From the NCBI GenBank assembly GCA_001599295.1, contig BCGN01000002.1, positions 1,612,001 to 1,676,000 of the forward strand: 64,000 nt of DNA, given 5' to 3'. The stretch comes from Sporopachydermia quercuum. Lineage: Eukaryota; Ascomycota; Sporopachydermiomycetes; Sporopachydermiales; Sporopachydermiaceae. Below the pieces are notes generated by a model that worked only from the letters and a program-made list of their open reading frames with translations, searched no databases and had not been told where the DNA came from. Position numbers and translations under genes: made by a program. Of this stretch, positions 1 through 9,710 are shown one piece after another (positions within the stretch are counted from its first letter, which is position 1; each line of letters opens with the position of its first letter).

Positions 1-197
1 AGAAGAAGCGCAGGGAACTTAATAAAAAACTGACAACCGTTTATGGTTTACAAACAGAGAATACGCCTGGTGGCTATTTATTGCCGGACGTCGTGACCAG
101 CAGTAGCAATGAAAAGAAGAAATTTAAAACTAGTGACAACAAAACAACCCCATCCAGTAGTCATAAGACGAGTGGAAGGAAGGAACCTACTAAGTAA
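1..197 (+). CDS. 3' end of an unidentified protein gene (partial)
   Basis: An open frame enters at the window edge in frame 3 and stops at TAA 195-197, giving about 64 C-terminal residues. The visible tail is basic and Ser/Thr/Lys-rich: it opens KKRRELNKKL, passes through YGLQTENTPGGYLLPDV and ends SGRKEPTK. The GGYLLPDV segment looks like the end of a folded part and the rest like a disordered, possibly nuclear, tail. I do not recognise the family. It converges on ARG3 with 165 bases between the two stops. Coding status rests on the open frame and its composition only. Confidence 0.5.
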   Translation, partial: KKRRELNKKLTTVYGLQTENTPGGYLLPDVVTSSSNEKKKFKTSDNKTTPSSSHKTSGRKEPTK

Positions 198-362
198 TTT
201 TATGATTTATGTACTAATTAAGATTGAGCTAGTCAATATTATAAAGATATATGAATGATTATATTAGCATCGTTCGTACTTTTTGGATCGAAATGATATT
301 GTTCTGATAGCAAGAATATCACTTAACACTCAAATAGGTTGCCAATAATTAGCATAACAAAA

Positions 363-1394
363 TTACTCAAGCTTTCCCTTTTTAATAACAAATCCTTCTA
401 AGGCAGCAATTGCAGCATACAATCTGTTTTCAGCTTCAGGGAATACTACAGATCTATCAGAGTAAAAAACTTCGTCGGCAACTTCTTCCTGATGTCTAGG
501 TAAACAATGCATGAAAATCCAGTTTTCATTTGCTCCACCTTTTTTAGCAAGATCATTCGTAATTCTGAAACCATCGAATTCTTTGACTTTTTGTTGAGTC
601 TCAGCCTCTTGACCCATAGATATCCAGGTGTCAGTAACTAAAATGTCAGCATTCTTAACAGCTTCCAGAGGATCGTGAGTAGTTTCAAATCTAGCATTTG
701 TCTTTTCGCCAATTTCCTTGGCAACAATTCCAATTTCTGAGTCAAAATTGTAGGCAGGAGGTGTAGCAACACTTACATTTATACCTGATTTTACACATGC
801 AATAGCCAAATCATTAATAACGTTATTGGCATCACCAATCCAAGCCAATTTCAATTTTCCATCAACTTGAGATTCTGGNTTTATTCCAAATGCTTCTTTT
901 ATAGTAAGTATATCGGTGATAGCTTGAAGTGGGTGATAATTATCACACAAAGCATTAATGACAGGAACAGATGATGATTCAGCTAATTCAGCAATCTCAG
1001 CATGTTTGCCAACTCGAGCAACAATACATGATACCATTGACGAAATCACACGGGACGTATCATAAAGAGTTTCATTGACACCAAGTTGAATATCGTCCTT
1101 ACCCAAAAACATAGGCAGTCCCCCAAAATATTGAACTGCACCTTCTGTAGAGACTCTGGTTCTAGTAGATCTTTTGGAAAAAATCAAAGCAACTGTCTTA
1201 GCTGCCAAGGATACCTTTGGTGCTACTGCATCTGATTTGATCAGTGCCTTATGCTTAGCTGCCGATGAAACAAGAGCAGCTAACTCAGACGAACTAAGAT
1301 CTTGTATCGACAGAAGATGTCGAGGTTTGGTCCCAGTAGATAGAAATCGGCGACTTATTGGTAGCGTCATCTTTGAACAATATCGAAAACTCAT
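363..1394 (-). CDS. ARG3: ornithine carbamoyltransferase
   Basis: This enzyme transfers the carbamoyl group of carbamoyl phosphate to ornithine to make citrulline in arginine biosynthesis. The 343-residue product has the carbamoyl-phosphate motif STRTR (76-80), HPLQ (154-157), the ornithine-site motif DTWISMG (255-261) and HCLPR (296-300), so it is full length with an intact active site. The first 25 residues are rich in Arg, Ser and Thr and lack acids (PISRRFLSTG), which looks like a mitochondrial presequence; in S. cerevisiae the enzyme is cytosolic, in most other fungi mitochondrial. Met1 and Met9 are both possible starts. One codon (residue 172) holds an ambiguous base. A perfect Gcn4-type palindrome lies about 430 bases upstream. 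Confidence 0.97.
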   Translation of the reverse strand: MSFRYCSKMTLPISRRFLSTGTKPRHLLSIQDLSSSELAALVSSAAKHKALIKSDAVAPKVSLAAKTVALIFSKRSTRTRVSTEGAVQYFGGLPMFLGKDDIQLGVNETLYDTSRVISSMVSCIVARVGKHAEIAELAESSSVPVINALCDNYHPLQAITDILTIKEAFGIXPESQVDGKLKLAWIGDANNVINDLAIACVKSGINVSVATPPAYNFDSEIGIVAKEIGEKTNARFETTHDPLEAVKNADILVTDTWISMGQEAETQQKVKEFDGFRITNDLAKKGGANENWIFMHCLPRHQEEVADEVFYSDRSVVFPEAENRLYAAIAALEGFVIKKGKLE

Positions 1395-2746
1395 TATCGA
1401 GAATGTTGGCTAGACGTAAAAAAAAGCTTCCCTGAATTACTCTGATACAAATTTCTTATATGCTACGTGATAAATAAAGTATTAGAAAGTACATACTCTT
1501 CTTAAATAATAAGAAGAATAGGGGGAGCTTTTTACAACTCGGTGCCTGAATCGCTTCCGACACCCAATTTAGTCCCCAGGCAAAGAAGATCATTATTAAC
1601 TTTCACTTTTCAATCTATCAATTGGAGAAGAGCTGTGATTGTTTCTCACATTATTGTTGTCCGGATATATGTCCTATCTGTTAGGAGTCCTTGCGTACTT
1701 CAAGTATATTTGTATACCAGTAACCAGACCGTTAGTAAGTTTCATCGTACCGGTTCATGGACAGTAGTTCGGTTTCTTGTTCGCGAAACAGCGTTACGCT
1801 TCCTCCACCTAAAGAAAGCCGATGAGTCATTATAGGAACGATAGTTTGTCGCTAATACTATAATTATTTGATTGCGGTATATATGAGAGGACATTCGACA
1901 TATCTTCCGTATTAAAGTTCCATAAATTTACTGAAATTTCAGTTACTCAAATGCTGTGAAGCTGTTGAGTTTCAAAAGCCGAAACGGAATCAGCACAATA
2001 AAGATACACAATTAGTCCATAAAGTATATGATTATACTTGATATCTATTGCAGTCAAGAAGACATGAGAATTCAATAAGTTAAGATACATAATGGCTGGC
2101 ACTGTCTAGTTTTAAACCTATCTTGTCTTTGTAAAATAGTTTTTCGTTCATCCTTGCAACTCAGTACCAATTTCACACCGTGAAACACCTTTTGTGGTTT
2201 GGTCATTGAGCACAGAGGACCTCAATTTGCAGCAAAAGCAAAATGAATAGAACAAATAATAAACAGCCGCTCCTATATTCCTCCCTTTTTCTTTTCTTTT
2301 TTATTGTATGTTAATATTCATTCAACATCAATAACAAAACAGAGTTACGAAGGTTACAGTATAGTACTAAACAAGAGTGTTTATGATATTAGTTCTTGAC
2401 TTATAATAAATTAAAGAATAACCATTTTTAATGTATCNTTATCCTGTTGTGATTAAGTTGCCGAATACAGTTGTCAATAATGAACGACTGAGATGAAACT
2501 AATGCGACAGGGTAAAGATACAAGAACTGAAGTAAACCAAAAAAAAAAAGACAATAAGCAATAAGCAAAAAGGAAAAGAAAAAAAATTATAGTTAAAATA
2601 AACAAACAAATGATAAAGACACCAAACGAATGAACGAACGAAGTGAATGAAGAAATAAATCAAGAAATCCTACCAACTGGAATCGGATATCAGTATGACT
2701 AGAAACTGCAAGTTGGTCTCGGTCAATAGCTATCAATCTATTCTAC
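1395..2746. other. 1.35 kb intergenic region upstream of ARG3
   Basis: This holds the ARG3 promoter on its left and the 3' flank of the cell-wall protein gene on its right. The only sites I can point to are a Gcn4-type palindrome at 1822-1830 and a weak minus-strand TATA-like stretch near 1453-1460. The right part (2270-2680) is purine-rich, low-complexity sequence. An open stretch from 1542 begins with GTG, has no ATG and matches nothing I know. Confidence 0.6.
1822..1830. promoter_or_regulatory. Gcn4-type palindrome in the ARG3 upstream region
   Basis: The sequence ATGAGTCAT is the ideal Gcn4/AP-1 bZIP site (ATGASTCAT). It lies about 430 bases upstream of the ARG3 start. ARG3 is a classic Gcn4 target under general amino-acid control in S. 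cerevisiae, so the site makes biological sense, although one such 9-mer is not very unlikely by chance in 64 kb. Confidence 0.55.
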
Positions 2747-3889
2747 TTACAAAATAGCTAGACCAATAGCCAGAGCAGGAATCAAAAGTTGGACATTCAT
2801 ACCGTTTGCGGAGTCCCCACCATTACTAGGGGGAATTGTATGGTTGGTAGGGGTAGAGTGATTATACTTGACACTGGTTTTGATAGTATAAGGGACGGAT
2901 GATGTGGTCGTGACAGGGGGTGTTAGGTGAGTGACTGAATCAGTTTTGGTCTTAGTGACTAAAGTGGTGTTATACGAAGTAGTTGATTCACAATCTTCAT
3001 CATAGTCTTTTTTATCTTCGTCGCACTCTTCATCGTAGTCCTTTACATCCTTTTCCCAATCTTTCTCGTTCCAATTAGTTGAATTAGCATAGCCTCTCTT
3101 AGACAAGTTCAAAGATTTAGAAACTGCGGAGTCTTCGCAATCTTCATCTTCCTCGGTTGGGTCTTCTTCTTCACAGTCCTCCTCCTCCTCGGGGTCTTCC
3201 TTTCCAAACTTGCCCTTCAATTTGTCTTTAAAAGCTTGTTTCTTATCTGTAAGCTTGTCTTTCAAGGCCTGTTTCTTGTCTGCGAGTTTGTCTTTGAGAG
3301 CTTGTTTCTTTTCCTTCAATTTTTCTTTCTTGGAAGGTTCTTCCTCTTCGCAATCTTCATCTTCTTCAACTGGGTCTTCTTCTTCACAGTCTTCTTCCTC
3401 TCGTTCCCCTTTTCCAAGTTTTTCTTTAAGGGATCCGAGGTCTCTTTTTCCAATAGTAGGCTTCTCGTTTCTCACAAGGAGCATGGAAACATTAATTGAA
3501 TCTGACTTGCATTTACCTTGCTGTAAGTAAAAAGCATCAGTTAGAGGGTCTCGACAGGCAACCAATTGGTTTTCGGTAGCTGACACTATTTTGTTTCCCT
3601 GAACCAAAACAGGATAGTTACCATATGGCGTGGTAACAATACGACCATTATTTGTCAAAGATAATTGACCGTTGGGAGTAACAACAATTCCATTATCATT
3701 AACATTTGCAGCAATAGTATCTTCTCCTTCTTCTCCAATTGCTAATCCAAAAGCGGTGTCTTTGATTGATTGAGTAGTTCTGATAGCAGGGTGATCCAAT
3801 ACAGCTTTCAACTGAAACTCACGTTGAGATTCAGCTTCAGCCATAGCCGCTGATAACATACCCAGCGTTGCAAGAGTTTGGTACTTCAT
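2747..3889 (-). CDS. secreted GPI-anchored cell-wall protein with acidic/basic/acidic repeat core
   Basis: The 380-residue product has a signal peptide (about 1-19, ending AAMAEA) and a GPI-type tail: Gly/Asn/Ser around 356-364, then a hydrophobic end with no basic residue. The N-terminal part (20-145) contains CRDPLTDAFYLQQGKC, resembling yeast cell-wall protein domains. Two Lys-Arg sites (148-149 and 264-265) could be cut by Kex2 and bracket a repeat core. In that core, two near-identical 19-residue acidic modules with two Cys each (164-182 and 235-253) flank three 11-residue lysine-rich repeats of the type KKQALKDKLAD (194-226). The segment 266-355 is Ser/Thr/Asp-rich and N-glycosylatable. 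I cannot assign it to a named family. A TATA box lies 142 bases upstream. Confidence 0.85.
   Translation of the reverse strand: MKYQTLATLGMLSAAMAEAESQREFQLKAVLDHPAIRTTQSIKDTAFGLAIGEEGEDTIAANVNDNGIVVTPNGQLSLTNNGRIVTTPYGNYPVLVQGNKIVSATENQLVACRDPLTDAFYLQQGKCKSDSINVSMLLVRNEKPTIGKRDLGSLKEKLGKGEREEEDCEEEDPVEEDEDCEEEEPSKKEKLKEKKQALKDKLADKKQALKDKLTDKKQAFKDKLKGKFGKEDPEEEEDCEEEDPTEEDEDCEDSAVSKSLNLSKRGYANSTNWNEKDWEKDVKDYDEECDEDKKDYDEDCESTTSYNTTLVTKTKTDSVTHLTPPVTTTSSVPYTIKTSVKYNHSTPTNHTIPPSNGGDSANGMNVQLLIPALAIGLAIL
3131..3400 (-). repeat. duplicated acidic Cys-containing module flanking the basic repeats
   Basis: Residues 164-182 (3344-3400) and 235-253 (3131-3187) are nearly identical. Both read EEEDCEEEDP, then V or T, then EEDEDCE. 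The copies lie 71 residues apart and sandwich the basic 11-mers. Confidence 0.85.
3212..3310 (-). repeat. three in-frame 33-bp repeats coding 11-residue Lys-rich units
   Basis: Residues 194-204, 205-215 and 216-226 of the cell-wall protein read KKQALKDKLAD, KKQALKDKLTD and KKQAFKDKLKG. An 11-residue period with alternating charge is typical of long amphipathic helices such as group 3 LEA proteins. Such in-frame repeats commonly change copy number between strains. Confidence 0.85.
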
Positions 3890-5338
3890 CTTGTTGTTGA
3901 ATATTGTTTCGTCTATCTAGTTTTAATTTCTAAAAGCTTTACAATATCTGGTGTTGTAAATCGATGAAATAGAGTCTACAAATCAGCAGGTTGTCTGCTC
4001 AATTACTATCGATAGGGAATCAAAGCCGGCTTATATAGCCACAACCTCAATTTCCGCATTATCCCTTGTTGATGATATTTGGTATACTCATCAAGGAAAA
4101 CTGGATGGCACAGTCCAACAAGGTAAGTATAGCATCGAATGCAAGTCAATGTAAGATCGTAAATACTCTTCCGGAAGTTTGAAGAATCATAAGCAATTGC
4201 ACTGGTTATATCAATCTGATATTAATAATACTAGACTGAGTGGTTTCACAAGTAATTGATTAGGTGGGATTTATAACAAGATGTGTACTCGAAATTTCTT
4301 TAGGTTCATCAGTGCAGTTGCAATTACCATTTCCTACCACTGAGGAGGAAGTGCCTAAGATACAGTTCGCATTGTTCCATTGTTCTTTCACCACAACTTT
4401 ATCTATTTCTGAATCTTCGTATATTCAAGAACTGTCATTTCATCGGTAAGGTGTGTTTCTATGGATTTTTCACTTCAGGAAAGTCGAGTTTCCGATGNTG
4501 GAGTTGGCATCCACTCTTGATTTTCGAACATGTTGACGTCTGGGCTGCAATTCAAAATAAAAAGGATGTAAGTGCCTTTATGGTTCATGTGTTTTCATCA
4601 TGTATTATGTGTTTAGCGGTAGGACCCTTTTCTTTACAGAGCTTTACCCTGAAAATAACTGCTGTTCACCATGAATCAACAAGGCTATCTTTTCGAGATT
4701 GTTTAATACATATGAAAGTGATATATGGAGCACTACTTCTATCTATATAAGATGAACATGTATCAAGTCTCTCTTTCATGAAACACCAGTCAGNTTTCTT
4801 AGGCAACTAACACATTATCTAGGAGTTTCCTTAAAATCAATCCTGGAACTCTGATTAACAAATGACATAGACAATAAGTTTGATGCAATTGTGTTTATGG
4901 GAATATCAATCGATTCCACAAGCCTTACAACGGAAGTCTACCTCAGGTGAATAGCTTTCTTCAAATTTGTATAAAATAAGCTTCGAGGTATAAATCATGT
5001 TCAATGCAAACTTTATTCAGATAATGTATACTTTTGAGAGAATATCGTAGAGACCTTGAAAAAGAAAAAAAATATAGAACATACAGCTTAAAATCCGGCG
5101 GAAGTTACACTTACCGAATTACAACGATTAATGGGTTTTTTTAGTTGTAAGATTTTGAATTGCTCGTGTTGTATTCGATAATTGCAAAACAAACAGACTT
5201 CTATCTTGTACACAATTTTGTCCATTTCCCCTGACTTTCAATCCATCATTCAATAAGGCCCGATCTCGATACAATACTACGGAGTTAATCTTAATATAAA
5301 GTGATTAATGTTTTATTTAGATGTTAATTCGATTCCAT
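3890..5338. other. 1.45 kb intergenic region between the cell-wall gene and RPL28
   Basis: This holds the cell-wall gene promoter (TATA at 4031) and the RPL28 3' flank. Plus-strand open stretches at 4264-4449 and 4451-4750 begin with GTG codons, not ATG, and show no recognisable domain. I see no gene here that I can support. Confidence 0.5.
4031..4037 (-). promoter_or_regulatory. TATA box of the cell-wall protein gene
   Basis: On the minus strand the sequence TATATAA lies 142 bases before the start codon, within a short GC-rich palindromic setting (GCCGGC). A strong TATA is usual for regulated, highly expressed wall-protein genes. Confidence 0.5.
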
Positions 5339-6105
5339 TTAAGCAATCAATTCGACAACACCACCAGCAGCCTTAATCTTTTCTTCAGCTAACTTGGAAA
5401 CAAATCTAGCCTTAACAATAACAGGAACTTGAGGTAATCTTCCTTTACCCAAAACCTTACCGTAGCCAGCAGCCAAAGTATCAATGACAGGGGCAGCTTC
5501 AGAAGAAGCAGCAGACAAGTACTTATCTCTGGATTCAGTAGGAACAAGAGTCCATAGTTTATCAAGGTTGATAACTGGTTTCCAAAAATGAGCTTGCTGC
5601 TTATGAAAGTATCTCATACCAACCTTACCAAAGTAACCAGGATGGTATTTATCCAAGTTAGTTCTGTGATGGTGTTGACCACCAGCCATACCTCTACCAC
5701 CAGGATTCTTTCTGTGCTTTCCGATACGACCGTAACCGGCTAGGAAAAGTTAGTGTACTATTCAAAAATAAGTTTAATGAAAACTGACAAACAATCTACA
5801 AAGCGGAGTCTCAAGCAATATATATTCATCTCCGTCTCAAGACGCCCATATGTTGTGCCGACATTTCTATGATCATACAATAAGATAAATTCTGATAAGT
5901 TGCAATTCAAACAATCTGATCAATCTCCAACTATTGTGAACAAACAATTCATCTAATGCAATTAAAAACTCCAAAGATCGTTATTGCTTCAATAGTAATA
6001 TACTTCTCACTCGTTATCTTGATTGCTTTGACATAAAACAAGAATCGTTAACATACCGGTTACGTGGCCTCTGTGTTTTCTTGTCTTTGTTAATCTGGTA
6101 GGCAT
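5339..6105 (-). CDS. RPL28: 60S ribosomal protein uL15 (L28/L27a), one intron
   Basis: The coding sequence is complement(join(5339..5739, 6057..6105)), 149 codons, the same length as S. cerevisiae Rpl28. Exon 1 encodes [16 protein letters not shown] plus one base; exon 2 resumes at [17 protein letters not shown] and ends with GGVVELIA. The 317-base intron starts GTATGT and ends CTAACTTTTCCTAG, so its branch site is only nine bases from the splice junction. The first Met visible in exon 2 alone (at 5689) is internal ([10 protein letters not shown]). The protein is part of the large ribosomal subunit near the peptidyl-transferase region. Its upstream region shares two motifs with the RPL39/RPS14 promoter. 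Confidence 0.97.
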
Positions 6106-6310
6106 TTTTGATATTATCTATTAGCTGTCAATTCGTTACTGAATAAAACAATACCGTCTCGAAATAGATAATAATAAATTCACTCTATATGTGAACAACT
6201 ATGCAATGTACTTGGTAATTATGAGAGTGTCTACAGCAGATAGTAGAAACGAGCTCTAACCTGAGTCCTCACAAGCTGGAGAATTGCCCAGGCATACAAT
6301 GAATAATTTT

Positions 6311-6318
6311 GCGTGGGT
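6311..6318. promoter_or_regulatory. GCGTGGGT (ACCCACGC) ribosomal-promoter motif, Rap1-like
   Basis: The extended sequence is TTTTGCGTGGGTACA. The same core occurs at 13481-13488 between RPL39 and RPS14. Read on the other strand (ACCCACGCA) it is one base from the ACCCACACA type of Rap1 site. Binding is inferred, not shown. Confidence 0.4.
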
Positions 6319-6436
6319 ACACCAAGATTTCATAGTCGAGCTTCGATAGAGAATTCTATATGAAACATATGAGCACGGACAGAGATATACAGAATTCTGC
6401 CCAAGCAAATAAACACTAAATGCATCCTGTGATAAC

Positions 6437-6442
6437 CACGTG
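6437..6442. promoter_or_regulatory. CACGTG E-box (Cbf1-type) upstream of RPL28
   Basis: The context is AACCACGTGATG. Cbf1 sites occur in ribosomal-protein promoters of non-Saccharomyces yeasts. The hexamer is also found elsewhere in this window, so the assignment rests on its pairing with the GCGTGGGT motif. Confidence 0.35.
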
Positions 6443-6889
6443 ATGATTAGGTCATATTTTAACTTTACAACGCTCTTTGATCTTTGATCTTTGAATAGTA
6501 CGTAGGATATGAAGAAAGCTGCTTATTGATATCACTTTGATTTTTCAATCACGGTAGAAAATTAGAGAATTTTACAGAGATCAATCATATTTACCTATGT
6601 ATTGCATTCATGCCCGTCTGTGCATCGTACTGATGTATGCTCAATAGGGAACAGTTTCAAAGACAGTTGGTGTGGAAGGCGAATAGGAAATTACTGGTAC
6701 TCAACTGTTTTGGCATCAACCATGAATAACCCGATTACATGACACTATAAAGTGGACTTTCTCATTCAAATTCATGTGGTGTACTAGTGATTGTGATTAA
6801 ATTGAACTCAATCTTTATTATTACTCTAGGATAAAAAATAGAGATATACTTTAATATTACAGACAACTAAATCCTCAAATCCCCACTCA

Positions 6890-7584
6890 TTATATTTCCT
6901 GGTAACGTTGCATTAATAATCGCTTATACTCGGTTGGATTTTCATCCCAAAGTTGGGCAGCCCTTAATATTTGTAGTTAGTACAGTACTTTTTAGCCAGA
7001 AAATTACTTAACTGTATCAAAGCGCAATAACATACTGTGCGTTCAACGGACTACTGTTATTCGGTTCATTTAGTAGCGATTGCAATGAAAGTAAAATTGT
7101 TTGCACGTTATAAATTGCCGACCACTTTTCCTTGAGAATATCCAAACAGATATTTCCTGCCATGTCAACATTCGGGTGGTACATCGGAGAAACAAACTTG
7201 ATCGTTGGTGCAGCATATGGGTAGTTTTGGGGGAAAGTTAAGGAAATTTTGAATGTTAATCCTTCGTAGTACGTTCCTTCAGGACCAGCTATGGTTCCTG
7301 CCCATTGAAGCATGTCAGCGTCAGATTCAGGAAATGCACTAATACCTGGAGTTGTAGACATCTATTCAATTAATGCTGTTAGTATTACCCTCAGAGGAAC
7401 AGGAAATTGTTTAGAACGAGTGGCCTATTCCTTGACGTTGCAGAGACAAACTGATACTTACCATTAATTGTAAAAGCTCACTTTGTAATCTTTTTGTGAC
7501 AGAATGATTGTCAGTAGCTGGTGTTGAAGCACCTGAAAGCTTAGAACTATTAATCATAGCTGGATTGGCGTTTTGAGCATCCAT
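6890..7584 (-). CDS. UBC11: E2 ubiquitin-conjugating enzyme of the UBE2C/Ubc11 type, two introns
   Basis: The coding sequence is complement(join(6890..6962, 7036..7361, 7462..7584)), 173 residues. Exon 1 gives a short extension and the first helix ([11 protein letters not shown]). Exon 2 carries [12 protein letters not shown] (103-105) and the catalytic Cys113 in [11 protein letters not shown]. Exon 3 gives [30 protein letters not shown] and the N-terminal extension are hallmarks of UBE2C, the E2 that works with the APC/C on mitotic substrates; the sequence also matches S. cerevisiae Ubc11. Intron 1 is 100 bases (GTAAGT...AATAG) and intron 2 is 73 bases (GTATGT, TACTAAC, ...TTAAG). Exon 2 alone would read into a false ending (QYVIAL) inside intron 2. 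Confidence 0.93.
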
Positions 7585-9696
7585 TTTAATTTCAGAAGAA
7601 AGGTCTCGAAAATAGACTAACGAAAAAACCGATGAATATATAAAATCTTAAAACAATGTTGTTATTTTCTCCTTATTAACTGTATTGATGTATTTGAGAT
7701 TCTTCAACTGTTGTAAATAAATGTTAGGATGGTTACCTCAGATTAGTTATGAACGAGGCTTACAATTTAGGTCAGGCCGAACCAGTGTCATATTTCTACT
7801 TACTGAATAAACGCCACTGCTATGTTAATGACTCTGAATCAATAGTAGACTGTTGGTAAAATTTATTAATTATTCTTTTATAATCTGATAATCAAACTGC
7901 TTTCTCTGATGATTATACCACAAATCGGGGAAGTAAATAATTATGTCAGTTTAGTTGTTATAAACCATTAACAAACGCGAAATATTTCTTAAATTGCTAT
8001 TTTACTCAAATATAGTATTGTTTATTCTGAACAATTCTTTCATTAGATTATGAAAAAGAAAGAAAAAGAATATAAATGAGAACAAGAATGCAGATATTGG
8101 ATTGGAGAGAGGGAGGAATGAAATGATTACTGTCAACGGAATTGAAGAAATTTAGTTCACACGCTCTTTTTGTCTTACAGTGTGATGTTTACCAGTTACT
8201 AATAATTAACTACTACTTTTAGATATTGTCTACATATTGAATTCGTATTCCGTTTTAAGACAGCTACATCAGACATCGATTGCTTATAACTATGAAAGTA
8301 CATAAATATACATGAATAGATATAACTCTAGATATCCATATATTTTTTCTACTTCATCTCTTTTTCAATTCCCAGCCCTATTTATATCTATAGTCATTGT
8401 GAAGAAATGCTTAGCTTCTTGCTCCCTGATAAGTATAAAAGCTGACCAGTTTTACAGCTTCAGATTTCCCTTCAACTGTAAATGAAAATTCTTATCAGGG
8501 ATATATAGCTTTATAGTGGGATCAGTACACTGTTCTCCAAGTCAATTGCTTACATTGATTATGCACAACATACGGTAGTCCAGTATTCTCACCTATTATC
8601 ATAGGATTGAGGGATAGTTTCAACTATATCTTTTGATATCAGAACTCCCTTTATACTTTTGAACTATCATCTGGGAGCAATACTCTGTAATTAAGCGAAC
8701 GAATATGTTCTGTATTATTAATCAAGCAGCCAACAATTCTGTAGTTTCCCTTCCGATGCATGAAGGATAGTTAACATCGGTACTATAAATTGATAATTAA
8801 TTGGAGGTTGCACACAGCTTCTTCAATAGAGTTTGATTTGTAGTTGATTTTTTCTTAATTAGGAATACTAATATCACTCCTTGTTTGGAAGTGGGTAAAC
8901 AGCAAACAGATAGATCACATGTACACGATCTCCTATCTCTTGTCAATGAATATTCTTTTGAAAAGACATATTTATCTGAGTGCTCGAAAGCGAAGATATC
9001 TCAATTATTGGAATCCTCTAGCTGGAAGTGTTTGAGAAGTCGAGCTGACTCCGGCAATTCCCTTCATACGATTTCCCCATCGCAGCGCGCACCTCGTAGA
9101 ATTTTCGTTTAGTCAGGCTGTGCATGCTGGCGGTTAGGTGTTGATCTCGAGCTCTTCAGAATGTAAGATTGGCTCATCTTTTAACATAAATGAATAGACT
9201 TCAAATATCCAAACTTCAAATAGCTCTTTCAAAAAGAAAGAAATCTTAGAATTTACCTAGCTCATCCCATTATTATCAGAACTACATTGTTCCTGGCTGC
9301 TTATCACACATTAGATTTCGAATCTTCCATCAATATTCATAGAAACAAAATACTGATTAATTGATTATGTCATCCGCAACTAAACATCTATCACACTATT
9401 CAATGGACATTGAATAACTTAATCTACCTGTACAATTTTTTTCTTTTTCAGATCACTTTAATTGCCATTGGATTGAAGAGAAATGCTATGTCGTGGGAAA
9501 AGATGAATAGTTTTTGTATATGTATTAGCCTAAAGAGTTTCAATTTACTATTCTGAGTTTTCCTCTAACTATTTGTTCTAATTGAATTACCTGGGTCCTG
9601 TTATAGGATGTTCTTCATGAGTTGCAGATAATATTCTGTCAAATTTGACTCTGATAGACAACTAGATGGCATATTTTGAGGTTCAGGTAAATAATA
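7585..9696. other. 2.1 kb divergent intergenic region, UBC11/DCR1
   Basis: This is a long AT-rich interval between two divergent genes. An open stretch at 8885-9112 starts with TTG and resembles nothing. Apart from a short upstream ORF overlapping the right-hand gene start (9666-9710), I see no RNA gene, repeat or convincing site. Confidence 0.5.
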
Positions 9697-9710
9697 ATGA
9701 GTGGAAGTGA
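9666..9710 (+). other. upstream ORF overlapping the DCR1 start codon
   Basis: An ATG at 9666 opens a 14-codon frame that ends in TGA at 9708-9710, overlapping the main ATG (9697) in another frame. If the transcript starts upstream of 9666 this would lower translation of the RNase III; the transcription start is unknown. Confidence 0.3.

Larger units (their letters stand above)
6106..6889. other. RPL28 promoter and UBC11 3' flank
   Basis: This 784-base tandem interval holds the RPL28 promoter. It contains GCGTGGGT at 6311-6318 and CACGTG at 6437-6442, both listed separately. I see no gene. Confidence 0.6.

Noticed and set aside
1542-1835. 97-codon plus-strand open stretch
   Set aside because: It starts with GTG, has no ATG, and its translation resembles no family. 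It lies in the ARG3 upstream region.
3210-3530. Long plus-strand Ser/Phe-rich ORFs opposite the cell-wall gene
   Set aside because: They are antisense shadows of the acidic and Lys-rich repeats.
4121-4130. AGGTAAGTAT, the complement of a U1 snRNA 5' end (also at 13341-13350)
   Set aside because: Downstream sequence shows no U1 stem-loop I, a 10-base match is not rare in 64 kb, and the second copy lies in the RPL39 upstream region.
4264-4750. Two adjoining plus-strand open stretches (61 and 99 codons)
   Set aside because: Both start with GTG, contain no domain that I can name, and sit in the promoter of the cell-wall gene.
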